From assembly GCF_900112265.1 (NCBI RefSeq), contig NZ_FOLO01000011.1, positions 1 through 64,000 on the forward strand: a stretch of 64,000 nucleotides of DNA, in the 5' to 3' direction. The stretch is from Pseudoalteromonas denitrificans DSM 6059. Lineage in GTDB: Bacteria; Pseudomonadota; Gammaproteobacteria; Enterobacterales; Alteromonadaceae. Below, piece after piece: positions 9,152 to 17,459 of the stretch; position 1 is the stretch's first letter, and each line of letters starts with the position of its first letter. The notes below the pieces were generated by a model that worked only from the letters and a program-made list of their open reading frames with translations, was not told the DNA's origin and made no database searches. The translations under genes were made by a program, and so were the position numbers.

Positions 9152-10252
9152 CTAAGATCTTACATCAAGAAAAAACTTAATTTTATCGCAAATATAATCA
9201 ACATCAACAAGTGTTAAATCGGTATACAGAGGTAGGCATAAAATACGAGAAGCAATATCATTCGCTATTGGCGTATCACCCTTCATTCCATAAGCTTCAA
9301 CTTGAGATAAACTTGGGTGAAAATAACGACGAGTACCTATATCTTCATTAGCTAATTGATCAGCGATTAATAATACAGATGATTCATCTTTAAATAAAAC
9401 CGGCATATAAGCGCCATTTCTCACACCTGCTACATGCCAATGCTGTAATTGTAATAACTCGCAAGTTATAGTTTCAAGGTTTTGATGGTAACGATTAACT
9501 AGCTCACTTCTTTGTGCTGTAATATGGTCAATATTCTCTAAAACAGTTAAACCCATAGCAGCATGCATTTCACTCATTTTTGCATTGATACCAACAAGTT
9601 CAGGGTGATTATTTTTGTCAAAGCCAAAATTGATTAATTGGCGGGCATTATCATAATCAGCTTTATTTTTGAAAATAATTGCACCACCTTCAGTACTGTG
9701 AAATAACTTAGTTGCATGAAAACTTAAAGTTGCTGCATCACCATAATTTAATACCGATTGATCATTAAAATTACTGCCAAAAGCATGTGCTGCATCGTAT
9801 ATAATTTTCATATCATGCTCAGCTCCCAAAGCGGCTAGCTTTTCAACCTCACATGGATTTCCAAAAACATGTACTGCAAGTATTGCACTGGCAGTATCAA
9901 TTTGCTCAGTTGAAATATTATCAGCATTTAAATTGAATGAACCTGCATCAACATCAATAAACTCAGCTTGCAAACCATGCCAAACTAAAGAGCTTGCTGT
10001 CGCTGCAAATGAAAAAGGCGTTGTAAGCACTTTCCCCTTAATACCTAACGCTGCATAGGCCACTTGTAAAGCAAGGGTACCATTTGCGACTAATAATAAA
10101 TGCTCCACACCTAAATATTCAGCTAGACGCTTTTCAAGTTTCTGTACTAACGGTCCATTATTAGTCAACCAATTACGTTCAAATACATCACTAATATAAT
10201 TTTGATATTTTTCTAAACAAGGTAAATAAGGTTTAACTATAGGGTATTTCAC
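9152..10252 (-). CDS. VioA-like dTDP-4-amino-4,6-dideoxyhexose transaminase
   Basis: This 366-residue protein is a DegT/DnrJ/EryC1 sugar aminotransferase. Family marks are WLTNNGPLVQKLE near 28-40, TTPFSFAATASSLVW, HVFGNPCEVEKL, YDAAHAFGSNF and SFHATKLFHSTEGG, in which the Lys would bind PLP. The NGP, FSFAATA and FGNPC wording is closest to VioA of O-antigen clusters, which turns dTDP-4-keto-6-deoxyglucose into dTDP-4-amino-4,6-dideoxyglucose. The downstream acetyltransferase and the WecF-like transferase at 2627 fit a dTDP-4-amino sugar pathway. RmlA and RmlB, which make the precursor, are not in this window. A C-3 or galacto-specific transaminase cannot be excluded. Confidence 0.75.
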   Translation of the reverse strand: MKYPIVKPYLPCLEKYQNYISDVFERNWLTNNGPLVQKLEKRLAEYLGVEHLLLVANGTLALQVAYAALGIKGKVLTTPFSFAATASSLVWHGLQAEFIDVDAGSFNLNADNISTEQIDTASAILAVHVFGNPCEVEKLAALGAEHDMKIIYDAAHAFGSNFNDQSVLNYGDAATLSFHATKLFHSTEGGAIIFKNKADYDNARQLINFGFDKNNHPELVGINAKMSEMHAAMGLTVLENIDHITAQRSELVNRYHQNLETITCELLQLQHWHVAGVRNGAYMPVLFKDESSVLLIADQLANEDIGTRRYFHPSLSQVEAYGMKGDTPIANDIASRILCLPLYTDLTLVDVDYICDKIKFFLDVRS

Positions 10253-10342
10253 AAGGCAAAGGTCTGGTGGGATAAAAGTTGCTAAGATTCTAGCAAATGT
10301 TATAGAAAGGGTCTAGAGGTAAGCTTACATGCTATCAGAAAC

Positions 10343-10368
10343 AAAAAACGCGCCGAAGCGCGTTTTTA
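10343..10368 (-). terminator. Strong intrinsic terminator of the surface-protein gene
   Basis: A perfect 6-bp GC-rich stem (ACGCGC / GCGCGT, 10348-10353 and 10358-10363) closes a TTCG tetraloop on the minus strand and is followed by six T residues. It also has an A-tract on the other side, so it could act in both directions. It lies 26 bp past the stop codon of the surface protein and insulates the vioA-like gene. Confidence 0.9.
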
Positions 10369-10393
10369 TAATAACGATAGTTAAAAACTAAAA

Positions 10394-11800
10394 TTATTTA
10401 GATTGAACTAATACGCGATCAGCATCTGATTTAGCGTAGTAAAGAGCCGTAGCTTCAACGCTAGGTGAATTAGTCACAATAGATAGACTTACATTACCTT
10501 CAAATGTAGCACCAAATTTTTCAGCAACAAAATCTTTAACTTCAGTACTGATATTAGTAACTGAGTTAGCTGCTGAAGTGGCAGTTAATACTTTAGAGTG
10601 TTTAACACCATCTGCAAAAATATCAACAGTGATAGCACCAACTACAGAACCACGGTTACTTACTGTGATAGATTGTGCATAGTTAGCACCATATGGCATA
10701 AATGCAACATTAGTAGTTGAACCATCCAGTGTAAATTTACCGCCAGTTACTTCTGGTAATGAGTAACTAATCGTTCCATTTGAAACAGTCGTATTTAAAG
10801 CAAACGATTGAGGAGCAAAGATTGTAGACCCACTCTTTGCATTACCAACTGCGTTTAATTGTAATGCAACAGATGCATCGATACCACTTGAAGTATTTAA
10901 AACACCACCAACAACATTATGTGTTGCAGTTAAAGTAGTTAAAGCTGTATTAAGTGTATAAACAACATTATCCGCACCAAGTGCAGGAGCACCTAGAGTA
11001 GTTGTGAATGCTTTTGCAATTTCAGCAGCGTCCATTACGCCATCAGCATCACCGCCGTTAGCTGCTAGGTCGTAATCCATTACCCAAGAGTAATTACCAG
11101 TAAGAACATGCGTTACTTTAGTAACTAATATTGAATCTACAGCTGTAGGTGTATCAGTTGTAGCCACTGTTAATACGTCTTGTAAAGTTGCATGACCACC
11201 AGTAGTAGTGAATTCTGCGCGACCTGCTCCAGTACTAACTTCAGCATTAAGCGGTGTAATTACATTTGATAATTGATTAGCAAATGTAAAAGCTGATAAA
11301 TCTACAGCTTTATCATAATCACCGATTAATGGGTTAACTGAAACAGCTTTTGCACCAAACTTAATATTTGTAGCTGTTGTTGCACCAGTTGTTTTTAAAT
11401 CAAATCCAGTAATAGTTAAAAGATCAGCTGCTGCCCAGTCAGCTGTAGCGATACGGAAACGAGCAGTGTTTGCATCAGAAAAATCAACAAAATTTGCAGT
11501 ACCTGTACCAGCTGTAGTAAATGCGAACGTTGGTGGGATTGTAGTATCGAAAGTTGCACCTGAAACACTAACATATACTAAATCATTTACAATATATGCT
11601 GTACCAGCAGTAACAATAATAGTATCTGCACCACCAATCATATTTACTTCATCAAGCTTATTGTTACCAATAGTTGTATTCTGGTGACCTTCTAAAGCAA
11701 CAACAGCTGGTGTAAAACCAGTGATTACAGCTGCAGCGTTAACGGCACCAGAAAAAGCGGCTGCAGAAACAGCTAGAGCTAATAGAGATTTTTTTAACAT
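10394..11800 (-). CDS. Secreted surface protein, candidate S-layer-type T2SS substrate
   Basis: This 468-residue protein starts at MLKKSLLALAVSAAAFSGAVNA, a clear Sec signal peptide with probable cleavage after residue 22. The start at 11800 is chosen because an AAAGGA ribosome site lies 8 bp before it; a frame extension of 11 codons upstream has none. The mature part has no Cys and only two Trp, is rich in Thr, Ala, Val, Gly, Asn and Asp, and has a beta-strand-like alternating pattern. A DADGVMDAAEI segment near residues 250-260 looks like an EF-hand or dockerin-type calcium loop. The gene has its own promoter and a strong terminator and is the last gene of the T2SS-like cluster. These are traits of a bulk cell-surface protein; an S-layer protein (such as the Slr4 type of Pseudoalteromonas) is one candidate. 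I do not recognise the family with certainty. Confidence 0.65.
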   Translation of the reverse strand: MLKKSLLALAVSAAAFSGAVNAAAVITGFTPAVVALEGHQNTTIGNNKLDEVNMIGGADTIIVTAGTAYIVNDLVYVSVSGATFDTTIPPTFAFTTAGTGTANFVDFSDANTARFRIATADWAAADLLTITGFDLKTTGATTATNIKFGAKAVSVNPLIGDYDKAVDLSAFTFANQLSNVITPLNAEVSTGAGRAEFTTTGGHATLQDVLTVATTDTPTAVDSILVTKVTHVLTGNYSWVMDYDLAANGGDADGVMDAAEIAKAFTTTLGAPALGADNVVYTLNTALTTLTATHNVVGGVLNTSSGIDASVALQLNAVGNAKSGSTIFAPQSFALNTTVSNGTISYSLPEVTGGKFTLDGSTTNVAFMPYGANYAQSITVSNRGSVVGAITVDIFADGVKHSKVLTATSAANSVTNISTEVKDFVAEKFGATFEGNVSLSIVTNSPSVEATALYYAKSDADRVLVQSK

Positions 11801-11890
11801 TTTTATTTCCTTTGTTTCATGAAACTGATGCATTAAATTCCAAATACATCAACATTTATTTTATTAAAGCTAACACTTAGGTCATAAACA

Positions 11891-11908
11891 CTTAGGCCGT
11901 CGCCTAAG
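11891..11908 (-). promoter_or_regulatory. 5'-leader hairpin of the surface-protein mRNA
   Basis: A perfect 7-bp stem (CTTAGGC / GCCTAAG) with a 4-base loop lies about 12 bases after the predicted transcription start and about 90 bases before the start codon. It is not followed by a T-tract in the direction of the gene. A 5'-terminal hairpin of this kind often protects abundant mRNAs from decay; that role is inferred. Confidence 0.5.
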
Positions 11909-11926
11909 CGACTTTTAGCAGTAACT

Positions 11927-11954
11927 AGTTTAATCAGTCAAAAATCATTGTCAA
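11927..11954 (-). promoter_or_regulatory. Sigma-70 promoter of the surface-protein gene
   Basis: On the minus strand a perfect -35 box TTGACA (11949-11954) is followed after 16 bp by TAAACT (11927-11932, four of six consensus bases). Transcription would start near 11920, giving a leader of about 120 bases. The region upstream of the -35 box is AT-rich with A/T tracts, which could act as an UP element. Confidence 0.6.
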
Positions 11955-11990
11955 CAATATTTATTTATAAAAACTTCAAAAAAGATCACT

Positions 11991-12020
11991 TTACTAATCT
12001 TTACTAATCTTTAGTAATGA
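11991..12020. repeat. Iterated TTACTAATCT repeats, possible operator
   Basis: TTACTAATCT occurs twice in tandem (11991-12010) and is followed by TTAGTAATGA. The second copy and the following sequence form a perfect 7-bp palindrome, TTACTAA-TCT-TTAGTAA (12001-12017). The array is about 40-70 bp upstream of the -35 box of the surface-protein gene, between it and gspD. It may bind a regulator; no known consensus fits clearly. Confidence 0.45.
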
Positions 12021-12121
12021 TAAAGTTTAAATAAACTGAAAATTAAACTTCTAAGACAGTAAACAATAAACAACTTTAATTCAAGTGTAAATACGTTAAA
12101 AACTTGTAATATGTCAATTTA

Positions 12122-14203
12122 TTAATCAATTTTAAGCTTTTTGAATGCTGATGAAAACTTTAGTTTAATATTCTCCCATTCCTCAACTGACTCTATCACC
12201 TTAGGTGTGACTAAAACGACTAACTCTGTTTTATCATCGGTATCTTCAGTAGAGTCAAACAACTTTCCAACAATGGGGATGCTTGAAAAAAATGGCACAG
12301 AAGTATCATTAATTGTTCTATTTTCACTTATTAAACCGCCTAAAATAATAGTTTGCCCACTCTGTGCAATGACCTCAGTACTTATACTTCGTTCAAATAT
12401 AATAGGAGAACCAGCAACTGATGAATCACCTTTCACTTGATTACTAATTTTTTGAGCGATCTCCATAATTACTATCCCCTGTGCATTAATCGTAGGCTTC
12501 ACTTGTAGTTCCACACCTGTTTTTCGATATATAACAGAAGTTTGACTACCATTTGTAGGATCTGTAATTATTTCACCTACTGTAGGTATATCATCACCAA
12601 CTATAATTGTAGCTTTAACACCATCTCGTACCAATAATGAAGGGCGAGATAAAACATTAACATTCGAATTCGTTTCTAATAAACTAAAGGTTAAATTACC
12701 TTGCCCACCGGATAAAACATAGCTTAAACCTTTAGCGCCAGATTCAAACTTAAAACCACCTACTTTATTAATACTCCCTTGATTGGTTAAGGCAAAACTT
12801 ACCCCTTGCTTAAATACATCAGAGAGTTTTACTTCCGCTATCATTACCTCTAATAAAACTTGTTTTGGCATAACGTCTAACCGCTTTATTAAAGGTAATA
12901 ATTGTCGGTACTTATCTCCTGTAGTATGAAATATCAATGCATTGGCACGTTCATCAACCACTAAATTCATATCTTCGTTTGAGGCTGACATACCGTTACT
13001 TGGTTTGTTTGTCTTAGAAGTTATTTGCTTATTTTGTGATGAAGCCGATGTATTAGAGCTTACAGTGGAGCTACCTCCACCAATTAACAACTGCAAACTT
13101 TCACCCAAATCGGTTGCTCTAGAAAACTGAGGTGCATATAAAAAATACTGTAGCTCATTACCACTGGGGGCTTGATCTATTTGTTTAGCCCAGAAAAACA
13201 CTCTATCAATTAATTGCTCACTATTAGCAAATAAAATTAATGTTCCAATTCGATCTAATGCCACCAAAGAGACTGCTAAATCATTCTGTCCAGCAGCACT
13301 AACACTTACTCCCTCTTGCTTAAGCAATATTGGTAGCTGTTTCATTAAATCATCAGTACTAACATAAGTTGTTTTATACGCGCCTATATGTCTATTTTTA
13401 AATATGGGTTGATCCATCAAGTTTATAAATTCTAACGCCCTTATAATATCTTTTCGCTTACCTTGTAATATTAATGTGCTGCGTTGAAAGTCAGCCTGCG
13501 CTCTTATTTTCAAGATTTGAGTAAGCGTATTGGCTAATGATGTTTGCATGCCGAAATTAAATGGTACTAACTGCAATATGGTTGCTGAAGTTTTAGGTAC
13601 GCTTTCAATTTTATTACCATAACCATAGGCAAAAGCGCCCGATGCTTTACCTTCTTCCTTATGAATGTAAAATATGCCATCATCAAATCGGATCACATAA
13701 CCACGTTCTACTAATAATTGCTCGCTTAGTGAAAACAATTTACGCTGGCTAATATTTTGTTGCAGATTAAGCGTAACACTTTGTGAGTCAGTTTTTACTT
13801 GCTCACCTAAAATGTAACTTATTTTTAACAAATCACCTAAAACATAATGTAAATAATCTTTCAAAGGCAAGTCATCAGCAGTGATTTTAACAGTATTAAA
13901 CTCACTAAATTGCTCCGTTAAATCAACTACTGCTTTTTTTTGTATTTTTTCAGAAGTTAGAGATGGCAAATAAGTTACGTCATCTTTCTTTAAATCAACT
14001 TTTAACTCACTTAGTTTTTTATCATCTAAATTTGCACCTGTAGATGCAGCTAAACTGATTGAATCTTGTTTTAAGTAGGATTTTTTAGGGCTGTATTTAG
14101 CATTAGGAGCTGTAACACAGGCATTTAAACTCAAAGTTACTAAAAAACTAAAAGTAATATGTTTTATATTTTTCATTTGCATCGTATTTTTTAAATTATT
14201 CAT
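12122..14203 (-). CDS. gspD: T2SS outer-membrane secretin, lipoprotein type (GspD-like)
   Basis: This 693-residue protein is a secretin, the ring that forms the outer-membrane channel of a type II secretion system. The N-terminus carries a signal peptide with a lipobox (LVTLSLNAC, Cys at about 29), so the secretin itself is lipidated. Next comes an STN/N0-like domain (about 95-180), N1-N2-type ring domains with TTLILQGKRKDIIRALE, then a Ser/Asn-rich linker near 375-405. The C-terminal secretin domain shows LLEVMIAEVKL, LSRPSLLVRDGVKA and VPFFSSIPIVGKLF before TELVVLVTPKVI. It lacks an obvious C-terminal S-domain for a pilotin. It follows the GspC-like gene after 59 bp and precedes the surface-protein gene. 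The first ATG is used; an inner ATG (residue 10) would give a shorter signal peptide but has no ribosome site. Confidence 0.88.
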   Translation of the reverse strand: MNNLKNTMQMKNIKHITFSFLVTLSLNACVTAPNAKYSPKKSYLKQDSISLAASTGANLDDKKLSELKVDLKKDDVTYLPSLTSEKIQKKAVVDLTEQFSEFNTVKITADDLPLKDYLHYVLGDLLKISYILGEQVKTDSQSVTLNLQQNISQRKLFSLSEQLLVERGYVIRFDDGIFYIHKEEGKASGAFAYGYGNKIESVPKTSATILQLVPFNFGMQTSLANTLTQILKIRAQADFQRSTLILQGKRKDIIRALEFINLMDQPIFKNRHIGAYKTTYVSTDDLMKQLPILLKQEGVSVSAAGQNDLAVSLVALDRIGTLILFANSEQLIDRVFFWAKQIDQAPSGNELQYFLYAPQFSRATDLGESLQLLIGGGSSTVSSNTSASSQNKQITSKTNKPSNGMSASNEDMNLVVDERANALIFHTTGDKYRQLLPLIKRLDVMPKQVLLEVMIAEVKLSDVFKQGVSFALTNQGSINKVGGFKFESGAKGLSYVLSGGQGNLTFSLLETNSNVNVLSRPSLLVRDGVKATIIVGDDIPTVGEIITDPTNGSQTSVIYRKTGVELQVKPTINAQGIVIMEIAQKISNQVKGDSSVAGSPIIFERSISTEVIAQSGQTIILGGLISENRTINDTSVPFFSSIPIVGKLFDSTEDTDDKTELVVLVTPKVIESVEEWENIKLKFSSAFKKLKID

Positions 14204-14222
14204 TATGTTATTTAAAGCCTCT

Positions 14223-14264
14223 AAGTTCTAGAGCCTAGGATTTAAGTCATAGACTCTAGAACTT
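14223..14264. repeat. Inverted repeat with CTAG motifs between gspC-like and gspD
   Basis: An 11-bp perfect inverted repeat (AAGTTCTAGAG at 14223-14233 and CTCTAGAACTT at 14254-14264) encloses 20 bp. It sits in the 59-bp spacer and its distal arm overlaps the stop codon region of the GspC-like gene. It contains CTAGAGCCTAG (14228-14238), which recurs in inverted form in the gspF-gspH spacer at 19071-19081. No T-tract follows, so a terminator is unlikely; it may be a dispersed repeat or an mRNA-processing site. Confidence 0.6.
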
Positions 14265-14835
14265 AACTACTAACCCCCTTGTCATACATAGTCAATGTGA
14301 CTTTTTGTTCACCACCTTTAAGCCGTTTAGTGAAATTAACTTGGGTATTTTTATCAATGGTTAAAACAAACCCTTGCATTTGGTCATTGTGGCTAAATCG
14401 TTTTATCTCACTTTCCCCGCTTTTTACATTTTCAATTAATATTAATGCAACTAGCTGCTTAGCTTTAACTGTTGTATTACTTTCACTTATATTACGATTA
14501 ATCACAGCTTTAAGCGTTAATTTATTCTCTCCGATAAATAAATTACTGAGTTCGCCTTTTTGCCTAGCCTGATCTTGTTCACTCATACCAATATTTTGTA
14601 TAGGTTTAGAATCTACATTTTCACTTTGATATTTTTTATATGCCATTTTTAAATCTAAAAAATGAACTTTTGAAAGTTGTGGAGGTTTAAATGCAACTAC
14701 AGCATCAATTAAAGTGTTTCTATTTGCTGTTTCACTAGTAATACTTAGTCGACTATTAATATCTGTTGCAATCCATAAGCTTGTTAAAACAATAACAAAC
14801 AAACCCAACTTATTAGTGATTAAATTTTGAATCAT
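14263..14835 (-). CDS. GspC-like inner-membrane protein, no PDZ domain
   Basis: This 190-residue protein has a short cytoplasmic N-terminus, one membrane helix (about 9-24), a proline-containing linker, and a C-terminal domain of about 85 residues. That domain (NKLTLKAVINR, QLVALILIEN, EIKRFSHNDQMQGFVLTIDK, GGEQKVTLTMYD) follows the homology-region pattern of GspC: a first strand with L-L-AVI, an A-I segment, a G-x-I-like turn and a final E-x-L-x-L strand. GspC links the inner-membrane platform to the secretin through this domain. Usual GspC proteins also have a PDZ or coiled-coil domain after it; here the protein ends directly. Position just before gspD supports the call. PilP-like function is the alternative. 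Confidence 0.6.
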   Translation of the reverse strand: MIQNLITNKLGLFVIVLTSLWIATDINSRLSITSETANRNTLIDAVVAFKPPQLSKVHFLDLKMAYKKYQSENVDSKPIQNIGMSEQDQARQKGELSNLFIGENKLTLKAVINRNISESNTTVKAKQLVALILIENVKSGESEIKRFSHNDQMQGFVLTIDKNTQVNFTKRLKGGEQKVTLTMYDKGVSS

Positions 14836-14842
14836 ATTTTAC

Positions 14843-15397
14843 TCAGGCTTTATTAATAACATATAACTGTAATGTTAAATTACCAGACAACTGGCCCAAA
14901 GTGTTCTCTCTTTGACCTTTAAAGCTCACATTAAAATTTTTAATATCAATCAACTTTTCATTATTTTCGAAGGCAGAAAATAGCTCTACTACTTGATTTG
15001 TTTTGCCTTTAATAGATAACTGCAACTGATAACGTTTTACAGATAAATCTTCAAAAACGGTTATTACTTGCCAAGCTATGCGCTCTATTTGAACCTTGTG
15101 TTTGGTTACCAAGGTTTCAAGCATTTTTTGCTGCTTGAGTTTAAAAGCAGATTCAGTTTGGTAAGGAAAAAAAAAGCTTTCCCCTACGCTGTTTATCTTT
15201 ATTAACGAAGTATTAGCTTCATTAGTTTCATTTTTACTGGTTAATACACTAGTCATTTTTTGCTGTTTTTTTTCAAGTAGTTTAATACTTTGTAATTGTT
15301 TATTTTGCCAATCAAATATTGGCACAAAAATAAATTTGGCAACAATTAATACTGCCATAAAAGATAACAACAAAGCATGCTTTCTAAATTCAGCCAC
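14843..15397 (-). CDS. GspM/PilO-like inner-membrane platform protein
   Basis: This 184-residue bitopic protein has one membrane helix near 8-28 (LLLSFMAVLIVAKFIFVPIF), a coiled-coil stretch (about 30-75) and a C-terminal ferredoxin-like half (QLQLSIKGKTNQVVELFSAF). The layout is that of GspM and PilO, which pair with GspL or PilN in the inner-membrane platform. It is separated from the GspL-like gene by one base and from the GspC-like gene by 7. Sequence similarity of this family is weak, so the call leans on layout and position. Confidence 0.6.
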   Translation of the reverse strand: MAEFRKHALLLSFMAVLIVAKFIFVPIFDWQNKQLQSIKLLEKKQQKMTSVLTSKNETNEANTSLIKINSVGESFFFPYQTESAFKLKQQKMLETLVTKHKVQIERIAWQVITVFEDLSVKRYQLQLSIKGKTNQVVELFSAFENNEKLIDIKNFNVSFKGQRENTLGQLSGNLTLQLYVINKA

Positions 15398-15398
15398 T

Positions 15399-16547
15399 TT
15401 ACCTTTCCTCCTGAACTTTAACGCTTTGTATTATATTAGTATTAAGCCTAAAGCTAATAACAAACTCTTCTTTACCTCTATATTTTCGTGTAGGGAAGTC
15501 AAATTTAGCATCGGTAACTAAAACATTATTACTGATTATTTCTAATAAGCCTGTCGCTTGTAATGTTTTCCCTCTCAATACCATACGCTTTCCTGCCAAA
15601 CGTACATTACTAAAAGTTGCTGTAGGGAAAAGTTCGGCCATTACCAACCATATCTCTGATGTGTTTTTTTGAGTATTTAAAAACGACTTTAATGCAGTGT
15701 ATTGTTTTAGTTCAGTATCAAAAATAACTTGTTGCTCTAATGCGATTGATACGTCGTTACTCTGATTTGCTAAATTTTTCTCTAAATGATGTTGCTTATA
15801 AACTAAATAACCACTACTTAATGCTAAATACGTTGTAAATATTAATGAAAATGGTACTGATATATTTTTTAACAACTGCAGGCGATTTTCAACCTTAGGC
15901 ATAGTTACAAAGCTTGAAATTAATGGTATCGCTTGTTTTAACCCAAACGCCAGCTCACTAGCAAAGCTTTGTTTATTAACTATTTTATCTAACTCAGCCT
16001 GTGCCACACCTACCGAAACAGCAAAACGTTTGCTTGAATTAATAACTGAATTATGCAGTAATGAGTGAATTAATTTATTACTTCGAGCAACATAAAATGG
16101 ATTGTTAGCTTGCACATTTACAATTTGGTTATTTGTAGCTGTTAAAGCAAATAATAAGGTAATTGGAAACCGAATAAATGTTTCCGGTACAGCATTGTTA
16201 AAATGCCAACTATTAACCTGGCTTTGTGCGTTTTCATAACCCCATATATAATGATGGTTATTTTGACTGTTACTCGACTCTAGCGCTAATAACTTTTTGA
16301 GTTCTTTTTTATTATCTATTGGGTATTCTTTTGCCCACTCTGTGTAATAGCCTCTATTAACTATCATGATAGGCAATTTAAACGATTTATTATACTCAAC
16401 TTGTGTTAGTTCTAATTCATTTTGTGCATTTAAGCTAAAACGCTTTAATTCACCATCGAAATAACAAGCAAAAGTACAAAATAATTTTTTAAAAGTTAAG
16501 GGTAAACTTGGAATTAAAGTTTCAATTTTAAGTTTATCTGCTGCCAC
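15399..16547 (-). CDS. GspL-like inner-membrane platform protein
   Basis: This 382-residue protein has a cytoplasmic domain of about 220 residues, one membrane helix near 226-246 (SVPFSLIFTTYLALSSGYLVY), a coiled-coil stretch, and a periplasmic domain of about 100 residues with FSNVRLAGKRMVLRGKTLQA. This size and order equal GspL, in which an actin-like cytoplasmic domain binds the GspE ATPase. The actin-like ATP-binding motifs are not obvious, as is common in GspL. The gene lies between gspK and the GspM-like gene, exactly where GspL belongs. Confidence 0.65.
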   Translation of the reverse strand: MAADKLKIETLIPSLPLTFKKLFCTFACYFDGELKRFSLNAQNELELTQVEYNKSFKLPIMIVNRGYYTEWAKEYPIDNKKELKKLLALESSNSQNNHHYIWGYENAQSQVNSWHFNNAVPETFIRFPITLLFALTATNNQIVNVQANNPFYVARSNKLIHSLLHNSVINSSKRFAVSVGVAQAELDKIVNKQSFASELAFGLKQAIPLISSFVTMPKVENRLQLLKNISVPFSLIFTTYLALSSGYLVYKQHHLEKNLANQSNDVSIALEQQVIFDTELKQYTALKSFLNTQKNTSEIWLVMAELFPTATFSNVRLAGKRMVLRGKTLQATGLLEIISNNVLVTDAKFDFPTRKYRGKEEFVISFRLNTNIIQSVKVQEER

Positions 16548-16550
16548 TAT

Positions 16551-17456
16551 TTATCCACGATTTGAAAATAAGTTTATGGGACTATTAGCCCCTTTTGCAT
16601 ATGGGGTAACTTCTATTGTTATATCTTTTAATACACTTGAATCACCTACTTTACTATTTAACTTAATACTTACAAAGTTAGATGGATAAAATATCATTCT
16701 GTCATCTTCATATAATCCAGTCAGTTCGCTAAAAGTATTCTTTGATAATTGATTGTTATCTCTTAAATCAATAACTTGCTTTGCAATTGTATTACTGGTT
16801 AATGCCCTTAATAATTCAAACGATGAATTAGTTGGGTTAAAGGTACTTTTTCTATACAAAGTTGTATTGTTTATCAATATGTTAAGTAATTCAAGTGTCA
16901 TTTTATTAATATTTTTAAAATCATGTACATCTGGTACTGCACCATTACGGATCACATTATTATTTGATGACTCAAGTCCATTTATTCGTGGGATAGTATC
17001 AATATCCTGCCAATCTAACAAGCTATCAAATATTTGATTAGCATCTGATAATGAAAAATTCTGTGTCATTATCAAAGCTATTAATCTATTTCGGTTAGGA
17101 AATTGTGCATGAAGTAATGCTGACTGATCTTGAATTTGTGCAATGACATTACTGCCGACCTCAAATGGTTTAGCAAAAAAATTCCATTGTGATTGATTGT
17201 TCCCTTCACTCACTTTGAGATTGGTTAATGAATGCTTATTTTTAGTTAGTAAATAAAAAATCAATTCTGATTCTGTACTATGTACATTGATTAAAGCTTG
17301 CGCTTTATCATCTGCCCACTGAGCCATAGTAACTTGCTCTTTTGCAGTGTAAGTTAAAAACAAAGCTAAAACAGATAAAACACCGACAATTAATAAAACC
17401 TGTATTAGAGCTATGCCCGTTTGTAGCATTTGGTTAATATTTTTATTTATAGACAT
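16551..17456 (-). CDS. gspK: Minor pseudopilin GspK
   Basis: This 301-residue protein begins with a short positively charged leader, then GIALIQVLLIVGVLSVLALF, a type III (prepilin) signal with the Gly before the cleavage site and a hydrophobic helix. Like other GspK proteins it does not have the usual Glu at +5 of the mature protein. The LLDWQDIDTIPRINGLE segment near 147-163 matches the LIDW-D-D--PR-NGAE signature of the family. GspK caps the pseudopilus tip together with GspI and GspJ, whose genes precede it. There are three bases between its start and the end of gspJ. Confidence 0.87.
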   Translation of the reverse strand: MSINKNINQMLQTGIALIQVLLIVGVLSVLALFLTYTAKEQVTMAQWADDKAQALINVHSTESELIFYLLTKNKHSLTNLKVSEGNNQSQWNFFAKPFEVGSNVIAQIQDQSALLHAQFPNRNRLIALIMTQNFSLSDANQIFDSLLDWQDIDTIPRINGLESSNNNVIRNGAVPDVHDFKNINKMTLELLNILINNTTLYRKSTFNPTNSSFELLRALTSNTIAKQVIDLRDNNQLSKNTFSELTGLYEDDRMIFYPSNFVSIKLNSKVGDSSVLKDITIEVTPYAKGANSPINLFSNRG

Positions 17457-17459
17457 AAA

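Noticed and set aside
10279..10296. Small TTGCTA..TAGCAA inverted repeat before the vioA-like gene
   Set aside because: Only six base pairs in AT-rich DNA with no supporting promoter; too weak to call an operator.
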